Of a DNA stretch of 64,000 bases, positions 8,368 through 17,475 are shown piece after piece (the first letter of the stretch is position 1; every line of letters starts with the position of its first letter). The stretch is from Nocardioides daphniae (lineage in GTDB: Bacteria > Actinomycetota > Actinomycetes > Propionibacteriales > Nocardioidaceae): positions 1,054,001 through 1,118,000 of the forward strand of contig NZ_CP038462.1 in the NCBI RefSeq assembly GCF_004777465.1, written 5' to 3'. Both the position numbers and the translations under genes were made by a program. The notes beneath the pieces were generated by a model that saw only the letters and a program-made list of their open reading frames with translations, did no database searches and was not told the origin of the DNA.

Positions 8368-8903
8368 GCGCGACCGACCTGCCGGGCCCCGTCCCCGGCC
8401 ACACCCCCGACACCGGGCCCGTCCGGTCCCACGACAGGGCGCAGTACCTGCTGGCGCTCGTCCTCGCCGTGGTCGGCGTCTACACGGTCCTCGACGCGCG
8501 CGGCCTCAACGTCGGCTTCGGCGACCCGATCGGGCCACGGGTCTTCCCGTACGTCATCGGCACGGGCCTGGTGCTGCTCGCCGTGCTGCTCGCGATCGCG
8601 ACCTCCCGCGGTGACGTGCCGCAGGCCGAGGAGGGGGAGGACGTCGACCTGACCACCCCGCCGGACTGGCTCACCGTCGCCAAGCTGGTCGCCATCTGCG
8701 TGCTCAACCTGGTGCTGGTCAACGTGCTGGGCTGGGCGATCACCGGTGCCTTCCTCTTCGCCGGCGCCGCCTGGGCCCTCGGCAGCCGCACCCTCGTACG
8801 TGACATCGCGGTCGGCGTCGTGCTCTCGGTGGGCAGCTGGTACTTCTTCTACTCCGGGCTCGGCGTGCAGCTCACGCCCGGCATCCTCGACGGGATCCTG
8901 TGA
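8364..8903 (+). CDS. tctB: Tripartite tricarboxylate transporter small membrane subunit
   Basis: 179 aa with four hydrophobic helices. A conserved [16 protein letters not shown] follows the first helix, as in TctB/DUF1468. It works with TctA as the small membrane component. GTGA overlap with tctC and TGATG overlap with tctA show tight coupling. The N-terminal ~25 residues are Pro-rich and cytoplasmic. Confidence 0.88.
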   Translation: MSATDLPGPVPGHTPDTGPVRSHDRAQYLLALVLAVVGVYTVLDARGLNVGFGDPIGPRVFPYVIGTGLVLLAVLLAIATSRGDVPQAEEGEDVDLTTPPDWLTVAKLVAICVLNLVLVNVLGWAITGAFLFAGAAWALGSRTLVRDIAVGVVLSVGSWYFFYSGLGVQLTPGILDGIL

Positions 8904-10440
8904 TGGAGACCCTCGACCTCCTGCTCGGCGGCTTCGCCGACGCCTTCACCTGGCAGAACCTCGCCTTCGCCGCCATCGGCGTGCTGCTGGGCACCTTCGT
9001 CGGCGTCCTGCCCGGCATCGGCCCGGCGATGGCCTTGGCCCTGCTGCTCCCGGTGACCTACGGCCTCGACGTCACCCAGGCGCTGATCATGTTCGCTGGC
9101 ATCTACTACGGCGGCATGTACGGCGGCTCGACCACCTCGATCCTGCTCAACACCCCCGGCGAGAGCGCCTCGGTGATGACGGCGATCGAGGGCAACAAGA
9201 TGGCCAAGCGCGGCCGCGCGGCGCAGGCGCTGGCGACCGCCGCGGTGGGCTCCTTCATCGCCGGCACCATCGGCACCCTGCTGGTCGCCTTCTTCATGCC
9301 GACCCTGGCCGAGCAGGCCGTGAAGATCGGCGCACCCACCTACTTCGCGATCATGCTGCTGTCGATGGTGCTGGTCAGCAGCGTGCTGGGCGCCTCGAAG
9401 CTGCGCGGCTTCATCGGGCTCTTCATCGGCCTCACCATCGGCCTGGTGGGGCTCGACCAGTCGACCGGCCAGGCGCGGCTCACCGGCGGGTCGCTCGAGC
9501 TGGCCGACGGCATCGACATCGTCGTGGTCGCCGTGGGCGTCTTCGCCATCGGCGAGGCGCTGTGGACTGCCGCCCACCTGCGGCGGCGACCACTCGACGT
9601 ACTGCCGGTGGGCCGTCCGTTCCTGGGGCGCGAGGACTGGCAGCGGTCGTGGGCCCCGTGGCTGCGTGGCACGGCGCTGGGCTTCCCGTTCGGCGCGCTG
9701 CCCGCGGGCGGCGCGGAGACGCCGACCTTCCTGTCGTACATCACTGAGCGCAAGCTCGCCGGCCGCAAGGGGCGTGGCAACGAGTTCGGCCACGGAGCCA
9801 TCGAGGGCGTCGCGGGCCCGGAGGCCGCCAACAACGCGAGCGCCGCCGGGATGTTCGTGCCGCTGCTCGCCCTCGGCCTGCCGGTGACGGCCACCGCGTC
9901 GATCCTGCTCGCGGCGATGCAGAAGTACGGGATCGTGGCCGGGCCGACCCTGATGACCGACCAGTCCGACCTGATCTGGACACTGCTGGCGAGCCTGCTG
10001 ATCGGCAACACCCTGCTGCTGGTGATCAACCTGCCGCTCGCCCCGGTCTGGGCCAAGCTGCTCCGGGTGCCGCGGCCGCAGCTGTACGCCGGCATCCTCT
10101 TCTTCGCCTCGCTCGGTGCCTACAGCGTCAACCGCGACCCGTTCGACCTGGCTCTGCTGCTGGTCTTCGGGGCGCTGGGATTCGCGATCCGCCGGTTCGG
10201 GATCCCCGTGCTGCCGTTGATCCTCGGCGTCATCCTCGGGCCGCTGATGGAGGTGAAGCTGCGCGAGGCGCTCGACGTCTCCGGGGTGACATCAGCGGCC
10301 TCTTCAACGAGGGGCTGGCGATCTTCGTGTACGTCCTCGTCGCCCTGGCCGTGGTGGTGCCGATCGCGCTGAGCAGGCTTCGGCCGGCGGGGCCCAGCCT
10401 CGTCGACGAGGTGTCCGACAAGCAGGAGGAGAGGCGATGA
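8903..10440 (+). CDS. tctA: Tripartite tricarboxylate transporter large permease subunit (one frameshift)
   Basis: About 512 aa when repaired, with the normal TctA arrangement of ~12 helices. The two signature Gly/Pro loops are visible: [17 protein letters not shown] near residue 40 and [18 protein letters not shown] in the middle. The frame breaks at the GGGG run at 10283-10286. Adding one G restores [19 protein letters not shown] and carries the frame to a TGA at 10438 that overlaps the universal stress gene (CGATGA). The break removes only the last ~50 residues and is most likely a sequencing error. Confidence 0.9.
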
Positions 10441-10841
10441 CGGTCGTGGTGGGGTACATCCCCAACGAGTTCGGGGAGGTCGCGCTGGACGCCGGCGTGC
10501 AGGAAGCGTTGCGCCGGGGGTCGCGGGTGGTCGTCGTCAACGCGACGCGCGGCGACAGCTACATCGACGAGCGCTTTGTCGGCGAGTCCTCCCTGGGTGC
10601 CCTCGAGGAGCGGTTGGCGGGCCTCGGTGTCGAGTGCGAGCTCCGCCAGACCATGGGGCCGGACGTCGCCGACGAGCTGGTCGGGGTCGCTCGCGAGGTC
10701 GACGCCGACATGATCGTCCTTGGCCTGCGTCCGCGCTCGCCCGTGGGCAAGCTGCTGATGGGCAGCGTCGCGCAGCGCGTGCTGCTCGACGCGTCCTGCG
10801 CGGTGCTCACCGTGAAGCCCCCGCGCCCGACGGGGCACTGA
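10437..10841 (+). CDS. Universal stress protein (UspA family)
   Basis: 134 aa, single UspA domain. The ATP-binding type motif is present: GLRPRSPVGKLLMGS fits G-x2-G-x9-G-S, and the fold starts with VVVGYIPNEFG. Its ATG overlaps the restored end of tctA, so it is the last gene of the transporter operon and may tune transport to energy or stress state. Its 3' end runs 35 nt into the convergent amidohydrolase gene. Confidence 0.88.
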   Translation: MTVVVGYIPNEFGEVALDAGVQEALRRGSRVVVVNATRGDSYIDERFVGESSLGALEERLAGLGVECELRQTMGPDVADELVGVAREVDADMIVLGLRPRSPVGKLLMGSVAQRVLLDASCAVLTVKPPRPTGH

Positions 10842-12635
10842 CCCTGCCGGCGACCCTGCCATCGACCCTGCCGGCGACCCTGCCATCGACCTTGCGTCCA
10901 GCGGGGAGGAACGACCCGGTGCCGAAGTCGGTCCCGAAGCCCGCCGCGAAGGCACCAGCCTCCCAGACGACCCGACCGGAGATGACGGTCGCGTGCACCG
11001 CGGCGTCGTTGCGGTTCACCATGCGGTGGATGCCGCCGAGCTCCTCCAGCGGCGCCTCGTGGTAGTCGTCGACCGATCCGTCGAGCCCGGCGGGGGCGAT
11101 GACGACGACGTCGGCCCGGTCGCCGACGGCGATGCGGCCGGCTCGAGCCGGTAGAAGTCGGCCAGCTCGCCGGTGAGCTTGTGGACCGCCTTCTCCACCG
11201 ACATGAAGGGGCGACCCGCAGCCTCGGCACGGTGCACCCGGTCGAGCAGGCAGACCGCGAAGTTGTAGAAGGCCATGTTGCGCAGGTGGGCCCCGGCGTC
11301 GGAGAAGCCGATCGTCACGCCGGGGGTGTTCGCCAGGCGGTTGGCGACCCCGGCCCGGGAGTTGGCGATGACCGTGGTCCACCGGAAGGCAGTGCCGTGC
11401 TCGACGACGAGGTCCAGGAAGCAGTCGACGGGGTGGACGTCCCGCTCGCGTGCCACGTCGCCGACCGTGCGCCCCACCAGTGCTTCCTCCGGGCACTCGG
11501 TGATCCGGGCGTCGTCGAAGTCGCGGTGCCACACGCGCGGGCTGAAGCGCTTTTCGAAGTCCGCGCGGAACCAGCGCCGGTAGGCCTCGTCGCGGAGCAG
11601 GTCGTTGCGGCCCATCTCCTCCTTGAGGTGCAGCGCCTCGCGCCCTGAGCCGAACTCCTCGAAGACGACCAGGTCGACCCCGTCGGCCCACACCTGGAAG
11701 GTGGTCGGCAGGTGCTGCCAGACGAACTTGCCCTTCCCGATCCGGTTCACCGCGTAGGCGATGGGGGCGAAGATCCGGTTGACCCACGGCTCGGCCACCG
11801 TGTCGGCTGCCGAGAGCAGGGAGACCGGCAGCGGCTTGCGCAAGATGCCCGTCGAGGTGGCGGCGTAGAAGGCCACGTCGACCTTGGTGTTGAGGTTCGG
11901 GACGCCCTGGAGCACCCCGTCGCGCCGCCGCAGGATCTTGCTGATCCGCCGGAACTCCTTCCAGCTGGCGTGGGTCGAGGGGAGGGTGCGGGAGCGGTAG
12001 CGGTCGCCGTCGAGCTTGTCCCACGGGTTCGTCATCGTGGAGACCCCGAGGAAGCGAGCGTCGAGCGCAGCCTCCACCCGGCGCTCGATCTCCTTGGCCT
12101 CCTGCCGGGTCGGCTTGTGCTGGTCGTCGGTGGAGCGGCCCAGCCCCATGACGGAGGCGCGTACGTCGGAGTGACCCAGGAAGGACGCGACGTGCGGACC
12201 CAACGACAGCTCGTCCAGGGCCCGGGCCCACTCGGCAGGCGTACGCCAGGTCTTGCGCTTTCGCATCGCCGCCAGCACCGCCTCGCGGGGGAGTGGCTCG
12301 ACCCGGCTGAAGAGGTCGGCGACGTCCAAGGGGTCGCTGTAGACCGCGGAGATCGAGCAGTTGCCGACGAGCACGGTGGTCACGCCGTGGCGGACCGACT
12401 CCGTGAGGCCCGGGGCCACGACGAGCTCGGCGTCGTAGTGGGTGTGGGCGTCGACGAAGCCCGGCATCACCCAGCGCCCCTCGGCCTCGACCACCCGGGT
12501 GGACTCTCCGACCTCCAGGTCGGCTCCCACGGCGCTCACCTGGCCGTCGCGGATCCCGACGTCGGCGCGGCGGCCGGGTGCCCCGGTCCCGTCGAAGTAG
12601 GTGCCGCCGCGGATGACGACGTCGAACTGGTCCAC
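10807..12635 (-). CDS. N-acyl-D-amino-acid deacylase-type amidohydrolase (one frameshift)
   Basis: About 609 aa when repaired. It is an amidohydrolase-3 family member: N-terminal beta-sandwich, the metal pair DAHTHYD, then GNCSISA, a long family insert, FLGHSDVR, and the C-terminal SDAGAHLRN. Relatives hydrolyse N-acyl-D-amino acids. The frame breaks near 11138-11143, after DFYRLEP, and resumes with RIAVGDRADVVVIAP, so one base is missing. The start is the GTG at 12635 with GAGGAG 7 nt before it. The last residues come from a 12-nt tandem repeat (VDGRVAGR twice), and the 3' end overlaps the convergent UspA gene. Confidence 0.85.
10841..10888. repeat. Four tandem 12-nt units at a convergent gene junction
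   Basis: ACCCTGCC(GG/AT)CG is repeated four times with the middle pair alternating GG, AT, GG, AT, which also makes a 24-nt unit repeated twice. It encodes the C-terminal tail of the amidohydrolase on the minus strand and lies exactly at the end of the UspA gene. Confidence 0.85.
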
Positions 12636-12732
12636 GCGGTGCTCCTCGACTGACGGGTGTGAGTGGAATGTAATCCGGGTCACAGCGGCTTGCCGAGGTC
12701 TGCGTCTATTCGGTGAACCACCAGAAATGATC

Positions 12733-12744
12733 GAACGACCGTTC
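12733..12744. promoter_or_regulatory. GAAC-N4-GTTC dyad upstream of the amidohydrolase
   Basis: GAACGACCGTTC is a perfect dyad about 100 bp upstream of the amidohydrolase start. The core equals the Cheo/SOS core, but the outer bases fit the actinobacterial LexA box on only one side. It could instead be a TetR-type operator. Confidence 0.35.
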
Positions 12745-12765
12745 ATCTCCGGATGCGCAAAGGCA

Positions 12766-12799
12766 GCACCGCCCCGGCCCGAGCGGGCCGAGGCGGTGC
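12766..12799 (-). terminator. Terminator of the nucleobase permease gene
   Basis: The stem GCACCGCC/GGCGGTGC is extended by GGCCC/GGGCC around a GAGC loop. On the minus strand it is followed by TGCCTTT. It lies 36 bp beyond the permease stop. Confidence 0.75.
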
Positions 12800-12834
12800 C
12801 GTGTCGTGCGGTGACGTGCGTGAGCCGCGAGGCG

Positions 12835-14156
12835 TCAGGCCTTCGCGGGCTCCCTGCGGAGCTTCTCGAGGCCCGCCATCAGGTGGTAGAGCACCAGCAC
12901 GGCGGCAGTGCCGATCGCGATGCCACCCAGCTTGATGTCACCGAAGACCAGGACGTCGTTGCCCATGCCCATCGCCAGGATGAGGGCGACGGCGACCGGG
13001 AAGAGGTTGCGCTGCTCGCCGAAGTCGACGCGGGCGTCGATCCACATCCGCACGCCGATCAGGCCGATGATGCCGTAGAGGGCGAGGGTCACGCCGCCGA
13101 TGACGCCGTTGGGGATCGTGAAGAGCAGCATGCCGAACTTCGGCGACATCGCGAGCAGGACGGCGATGATGCCGGCCACCCAGTAGGCCGCGGTGGAGAA
13201 GACGCGGGTGGCGCTCATGACGCCGATGTTCTCGCCGTAGGTCGTGGTGGCCGAGCCACCGCCGAGGCCGGCGACGACCGTCGCGGCGCCGTCGGCGAAG
13301 AGGGTCTTGCCGGTCATGTCGTTGATGGAGTCGTCCTTCACCAGGTGCGCGACCGAGCGGACGTGGCCGACGTTCTCGGCGATCAGCACGAAGACGACGG
13401 GCAGGAACATCGGCAGGATCGACCAGTCGACGCTGGGCGTTGTGAAGGTCGGCAGGCCCAGCCAGTCGGCCTGCTCGACGCCGCTGAAGTCCAGGACCCC
13501 CATCGGCCAGGCCGCGAGGTAGCCGACCACGAAGCCGAGGAGGACGGCGATGCGCCCGACCATGCCGCGGAAGAGGGCGGCGATGACGACGATGGCCAGC
13601 ACGGTGATGGCGGCCAGCGCGACGTGGGTGTTGTCGGCCGGTTTGCCGCCGGGCATGAAGAGCCCGGCCGGGTCCAGGTGGATGACGTTGTTCCACGACG
13701 CGTGCGCCAGGTTGAAGCCGATCAGGGCGACGATCGCACCCCCATCACCACCGGCGGCATCAGCGAGTGGATCCAGCCGGTGCCGACCTGGTTGACCAGC
13801 AGGCCGACCAGGGCGAGCAGGGCGCCGGTGACCACGATGCCGAAGAGGGCGGCACTGAAGTCGTCACCGTTCTTCGAGGCCATCACCGGCGCGATGAAGG
13901 CGAAGGACGAGCCGAGGTAGCTGGGCACCCGGTTGCGGGTGATGAGCAGGAAGAGGATCGTGCCGATGCCCGAGAAGAGCAGGGTGGTGCTGGGCGGGAA
14001 GCCGGTGATCAGCGGCACGAGGAAGGTCGCACCGAACATCGCGATGACGTGCTGGGCGCCGAATCCGATGGTCTGCAGCCAGCCGAGGCGTTCGCCGGGC
14101 TTGACGATGGCGTCGGGGGCGACGGACTTGCCGTCACCGTGAAGGGTCCAGGACAC
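12835..14156 (-). CDS. uraA: Uracil/xanthine permease, NCS2 family (one frameshift)
   Basis: About 440 aa when repaired, with 12-14 helices as in UraA-type proton symporters. Family motifs are GAQHVIAMFGATFLVPL near the N-terminus, AENVGHVRSVAHL (substrate-binding Glu and the GH pair) and SATTTYGENIGVMSATRV. The frame breaks in a C5 run at 13739-13743, between PPVVMG and IVALIGFNLA, where one base is missing. The start is GTG with AGGAGG 7 nt upstream. Uracil is the likeliest substrate, but xanthine or uric acid cannot be excluded. Confidence 0.88.
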
Positions 14157-14227
14157 CTGTGGTCCTCCTGTTGAGGGGTGAGGAACCCGTCGGGGGCGGG
14201 TTCGAGTGGCCTGAGCCTAGGGACGTC

Positions 14228-14862
14228 TCAGTCGCAGTTGTCGCACAGCCCGGTCGCGGGCAGCACCATGAAGCAGCTCGGGCAGAGCTTCTCGGCCGGG
14301 GGAGCGGGCTTCGCGGGGGGCTTCGCGGCCGCCGCCTTGCGCGGCGCGCGCGGGGTCGTCGTACGCGGCGTGCTCGCCCGCGGGGTGGACGTACGCGGTG
14401 CGCGTGGCGCCCGCTCGCCGGCCACGGGCGCCGGGGGAGGGCGGGCTCGCCGCCGTCGGCGGGCAGGTCGGCGCCGTGGCGCCGGTAGCACTCGAGGCGC
14501 TCGGTGGCCGCGTGCATCTCCGGGCTGGTGACGACATCACCGCGCACGGCGTTGACGGTGTCGGCGTACCACTCGGGCATCCGTCCGTCGGGGCCGATCA
14601 CCAAGGAGCCGAGCAGCGGCTCGGCGCGGCGGTGGCAGTCCTTCGCGACGCGGAAGAGGATGTCGCCGATCCACAGGCCCGGCGCCTGCCGGTTGCGGAT
14701 GCGCGTGCGCTCCTGCACCTGGCGCGCCAGCTCGGGCACCGTGATGACGGCGTGGTAGTCGCCGGCCACGTCGGCCAGGACGTGGCGGGCGGCGAGCGCG
14801 AAGGTCTCCCTGGCGTTCTCCAGGTCGATGGTGCGGGCCTCGATCCAGGGAGTGTCGTTCAC
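14228..14862 (-). CDS. Uncharacterised protein with C-terminal zinc ribbon (one frameshift)
   Basis: About 212 aa when repaired. The N-terminal ~130 residues form a helical domain I do not recognise, with RIRNRQAPGLWIGDILFRVA as its best-defined stretch. The second part is a Pro/Ala/Thr/Lys-rich linker, and the C-terminus is a single zinc ribbon, CPSCFMVLPATGLCDNCD. The two halves are in different frames. The break is in the GGGGG run at about 14430-14436. A TAGGAT box 8 nt before the GTG suggests a leaderless mRNA. Function unknown. Confidence 0.65.
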
Positions 14863-14870
14863 GTCCCGGA

Positions 14871-14876
14871 ATCCTA
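14871..14876 (-). promoter_or_regulatory. -10 box of the zinc-ribbon gene
   Basis: TAGGAT on the minus strand lies 8 nt before the GTG start, in leaderless-type spacing. Confidence 0.45.
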
Positions 14877-14888
14877 CGCCTGCACGGA

Positions 14889-14924
14889 CGAGGGCTCCCG
14901 GCCGTCCACGGCGGGGAGCCCTCG
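14889..14924. terminator. 11-bp hairpin after the crotonase gene
   Basis: CGAGGGCTCCC pairs perfectly with GGGAGCCCTCG, with further GC pairing inside the loop. It lies about 50 bp past the stop of the minus-strand crotonase gene. Confidence 0.65.
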
Positions 14925-14975
14925 ATGTGACCTGTCCGACCTCGCGCCGGACCTGGCACGGGCGGCGGGGGTGGG

Positions 14976-15651
14976 TCAGAAGGTGAGGTCGGCCGGCTGC
15001 GGCGTGAGCAGCGCGTCGACGGCACCGGCGTACAGCACCTGCTTGATGCGGCCCAGGGTGCGACGGTCCTTGCCGGCGAGGTGGACGACCTTCGCCTCGG
15101 CAGCGGCGCGCAGCTCGTCGAGCGAGGTGGCCTCGTCGACCAGGCCGGCCGCGGCTGCCTCGGCGCCCCCCCAGCGCCGGCCGGTCGTCATCGAGGCGAC
15201 CTGGGTCTGCGGGGTGGTCTTGGCGACGATCAACGCGTTCATACCGGCGGTGAAGGGGATGAGGATGTCGACCTCGGGGAAGCAGAAGAAGCCGCGGTCG
15301 TCGCGCATCACCCGGTAGTCATGGGCGATCGCCAGCATGGCGCCACCCCGAAGGCGTGGCCGTTGATGGCGGCCACCGTCGGCACCGGAAGCGTGAGGAC
15401 CTTGGCGAACATCGCGTGGATGCGGTCGACGTAGGTGGGCAGCTCGCCCGGGTGGGCCATGACCCACTCGAGGTCGAGGCCGTTGGAGAAGAACTTGTCG
15501 CTGCCGGTGGTCAGCAGGACGGCCGGCTCGGTGCTGCCCGCGATCTCGTCGAGGGCGGTGTCGACCTCGGTGAGGAAGTCGGGGAGAAGCGGTTCTCGTC
15601 GCCGCCGAGGTCGAGGGTCCAGACGGGCCCTTCCTTGATGAGTGCAGGCAT
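14976..15651 (-). CDS. Enoyl-CoA hydratase/isomerase family protein (two frameshifts)
   Basis: About 225 aa when repaired. Crotonase fold: N-terminal GPVWTLDLGGDENRFSP, first oxyanion loop FFSNGLDLEW, second oxyanion loop NGHAFGGGAML, then RGFFCFPEVD. The N-terminal pattern recalls delta3-delta2-enoyl-CoA isomerases of the ECI type more than classical hydratases, so isomerisation in beta-oxidation of unsaturated acyl-CoAs is a reasonable guess. Two breaks both fall in short runs: CCCC near 15582, after NRFSP, and GGGG near 15350, inside the second oxyanion loop. Each lacks one base. Confidence 0.8.
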
Positions 15652-15741
15652 GTTCTCTCTCCTGGATGCGTACGTCCGTCGCCGGGAGGCGACGGAACGA
15701 GGTTACCCGCGGGTAGCCATCTTGTCGCCCCCGCGTCGGCC

Positions 15742-16226
15742 GTGGTCGCGGCGAGCGCCGTGACCTTGACGACGGCCCCCGCGAACGCGGTCGCCGTCAA
15801 CGGTGGTTGTGCGCAGCGGTTCGTGGACCCCGGGCACCCCGCTCGAGGACACGACCCCGGCGGCCAGCTACCTGGGCGACCCCCGGAGCGCGTGGTCGGA
15901 CGAGGCCACCACCTTGGTCGTGCCGGACTACACCCTGACCAGGAACGGCGGCACCGTCGTCGGCGAGACGCGCAACTTCGCGCTCACCTACAGCAAGGGC
16001 ATGAAGTCGTTCGCCCCTGCCTGGTCAAGCCGGCCGTGCTGAAGAACTCCCGCGTGATTAAGCGGCTCACCGGCCGCGTGAGCGTCTCCGACCTCGCCGC
16101 GCTGGTGAGGGCGGGGCAGAGGCGGTCGCCTCCTACCCGGACGGCACCCCCGTCGTCGAGGAGAGGTCCGGCGGCGGAGGACTGGCGTACTTCCTCTTCC
16201 GCGACCGTGACGCCTGGCGCAGCTGA
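15742..16226 (+). pseudogene. Broken gene for a secreted hypothetical protein (about three frame changes)
   Basis: Four stretches of protein-like sequence follow each other in changing frames. They are a signal-peptide-like AVTLTTAPANAVAV, then WTPGTPLEDTTPAASYLG through ALTYSKGMKSFAP, then LVKPAVLKNSRVIKRLTG through SDLAALV, and finally AVASYPDGTPVVEE through FLFRDRDAWRS before the TGA. Together they would make one exported protein of about 160 residues. No family is recognised. The breaks may be sequencing errors as in neighbouring genes, or true decay. The start is uncertain. Confidence 0.45.
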
Positions 16227-16313
16227 CGCCGCGCCCCCACCCGCCGCGCCCGTGCGCCGCCCATGAACGGCGATCCTCTTCCGCTACCTGTCAGCGGAAG
16301 GGGCTCGCCTCCG

Positions 16314-17451
16314 TCATCGTACGAGCAGGACCAGGGCCTCGTAGTGACCCGTCTGCGGGAACATGTCGAGCAGCTGGGCGCGCACCGGCCGCAACGACGG
16401 CATCGCCGCCAGGTCGCGCGCCAAGGTCTGCGCGTTGCAGCTCGAGTAGAGGACGTACGGCGTCCCCGAGCGCTCCAGCCACCCGGCCAGGTCGGCGCCG
16501 ATGCCGCGCCTCGGCGGGTTGACCACGACCAGGTCCGGGGCGTCGTCCTGCGCCAGCGCCCACGTGGTCGCGTCGGCAGTCACGAACTCCAGGCCGGACA
16601 GGCCCAGCTCCGTGGCGGTGGTGCGGGCGCTCACGATCGCCTCGGCGCTCACCTCGACCCCGGTGGTCCGACGCCCGGGTGCGGCCAGGTGCAGCGCGAA
16701 GCCACCCACGCCGCAGTAGAGGTCCCACACCCTCCTCGCGTCACCGGCGTGCTCCGCGACCCAGTCGCGGGCGGCACGGTAGAGCCCGGCCGCCACCTCG
16801 GTGTTGGTCTGGAAGAAGCTCTGCGGGCGCAGGTGCAGCCCCACCTCGTTGACCTGCATCGTGAGGGTCTCGCCGTGGAGCACGACCTCGTCGGGCCCCT
16901 CGAGGACGGCCTTGTGCTCGGGCTGGAGGTTGACCGAGACCACCTCGGCGGTGCTGCCGGCCTCGTCGAGGCGCGCAGCAGGGTGGCCAGGTGCTTGCGG
17001 ATCCGCAGCACCGGCTCGGTGGAGCGCAGCACGAAGCGCACCATCAGCCCGCCCGAGGGAGCCTCGGTGACCAGCACGTGCTGAGCTCGCCGCGGCGCGT
17101 CGCGAGGTCGTACGGCACCAGGCGCGCGAGCGTCACGAAGCCGGCGAGCACCTCGAGCGCGGCGTGCATCCGAGGCGTGTAGAGCGGGCAGTCGCGCAGG
17201 TCGACGCCGTCGCCGTCCGGCGTCAGGATGCCGAGCGTGGGGGAGTCGACGGTGCCGCCGGCCACCATCTTCGCCTTGTTGCGGAAGCCCGCCTCGGGGC
17301 CGACGAAGGGCTCCAGCCACTCCGGGCTCCCGAAGGGCTCGAGCAGCGTACGCACGTGCGCACCCTTGTCGGCGACCTGCTCGACGCGCGGCACGGGGAT
17401 CAGGCTGCAGGAGCGGCAGCGGCCGGCCTCGAAGTGGGCACACTCGATCAC
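16314..17451 (-). CDS. rlmC: 23S rRNA (uracil-5-)-methyltransferase RlmC (two frameshifts)
   Basis: About 379 aa when repaired. The N-terminal iron-sulfur motif CAHFEAGRCRSC, the segment GFRNKAKMV, the SAM site WDLYCGVGGFALH, the motif VNPPRRGIG and the catalytic Cys loop YSSCNAQT all match RlmC closely, which methylates U747 of 23S rRNA. Breaks lie near 17082 (RRGEL to QHVLVTEAP) and near 16974 (ATLLR to GSTAEVVSVN), each one base short. It starts 24 nt after the peptidase gene on the same strand, probably one operon. RlmD or TrmA are less likely given the CxxC spacing and overall similarity. Confidence 0.88.
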
Positions 17452-17475
17452 GGGCGTGCCCCTGCGGGACGCGGG

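Noticed and set aside
10841..10888. Possible minisatellite or attachment site
   Set aside because: It is fully coding on the minus strand, has no integrase nearby and no tRNA overlap.
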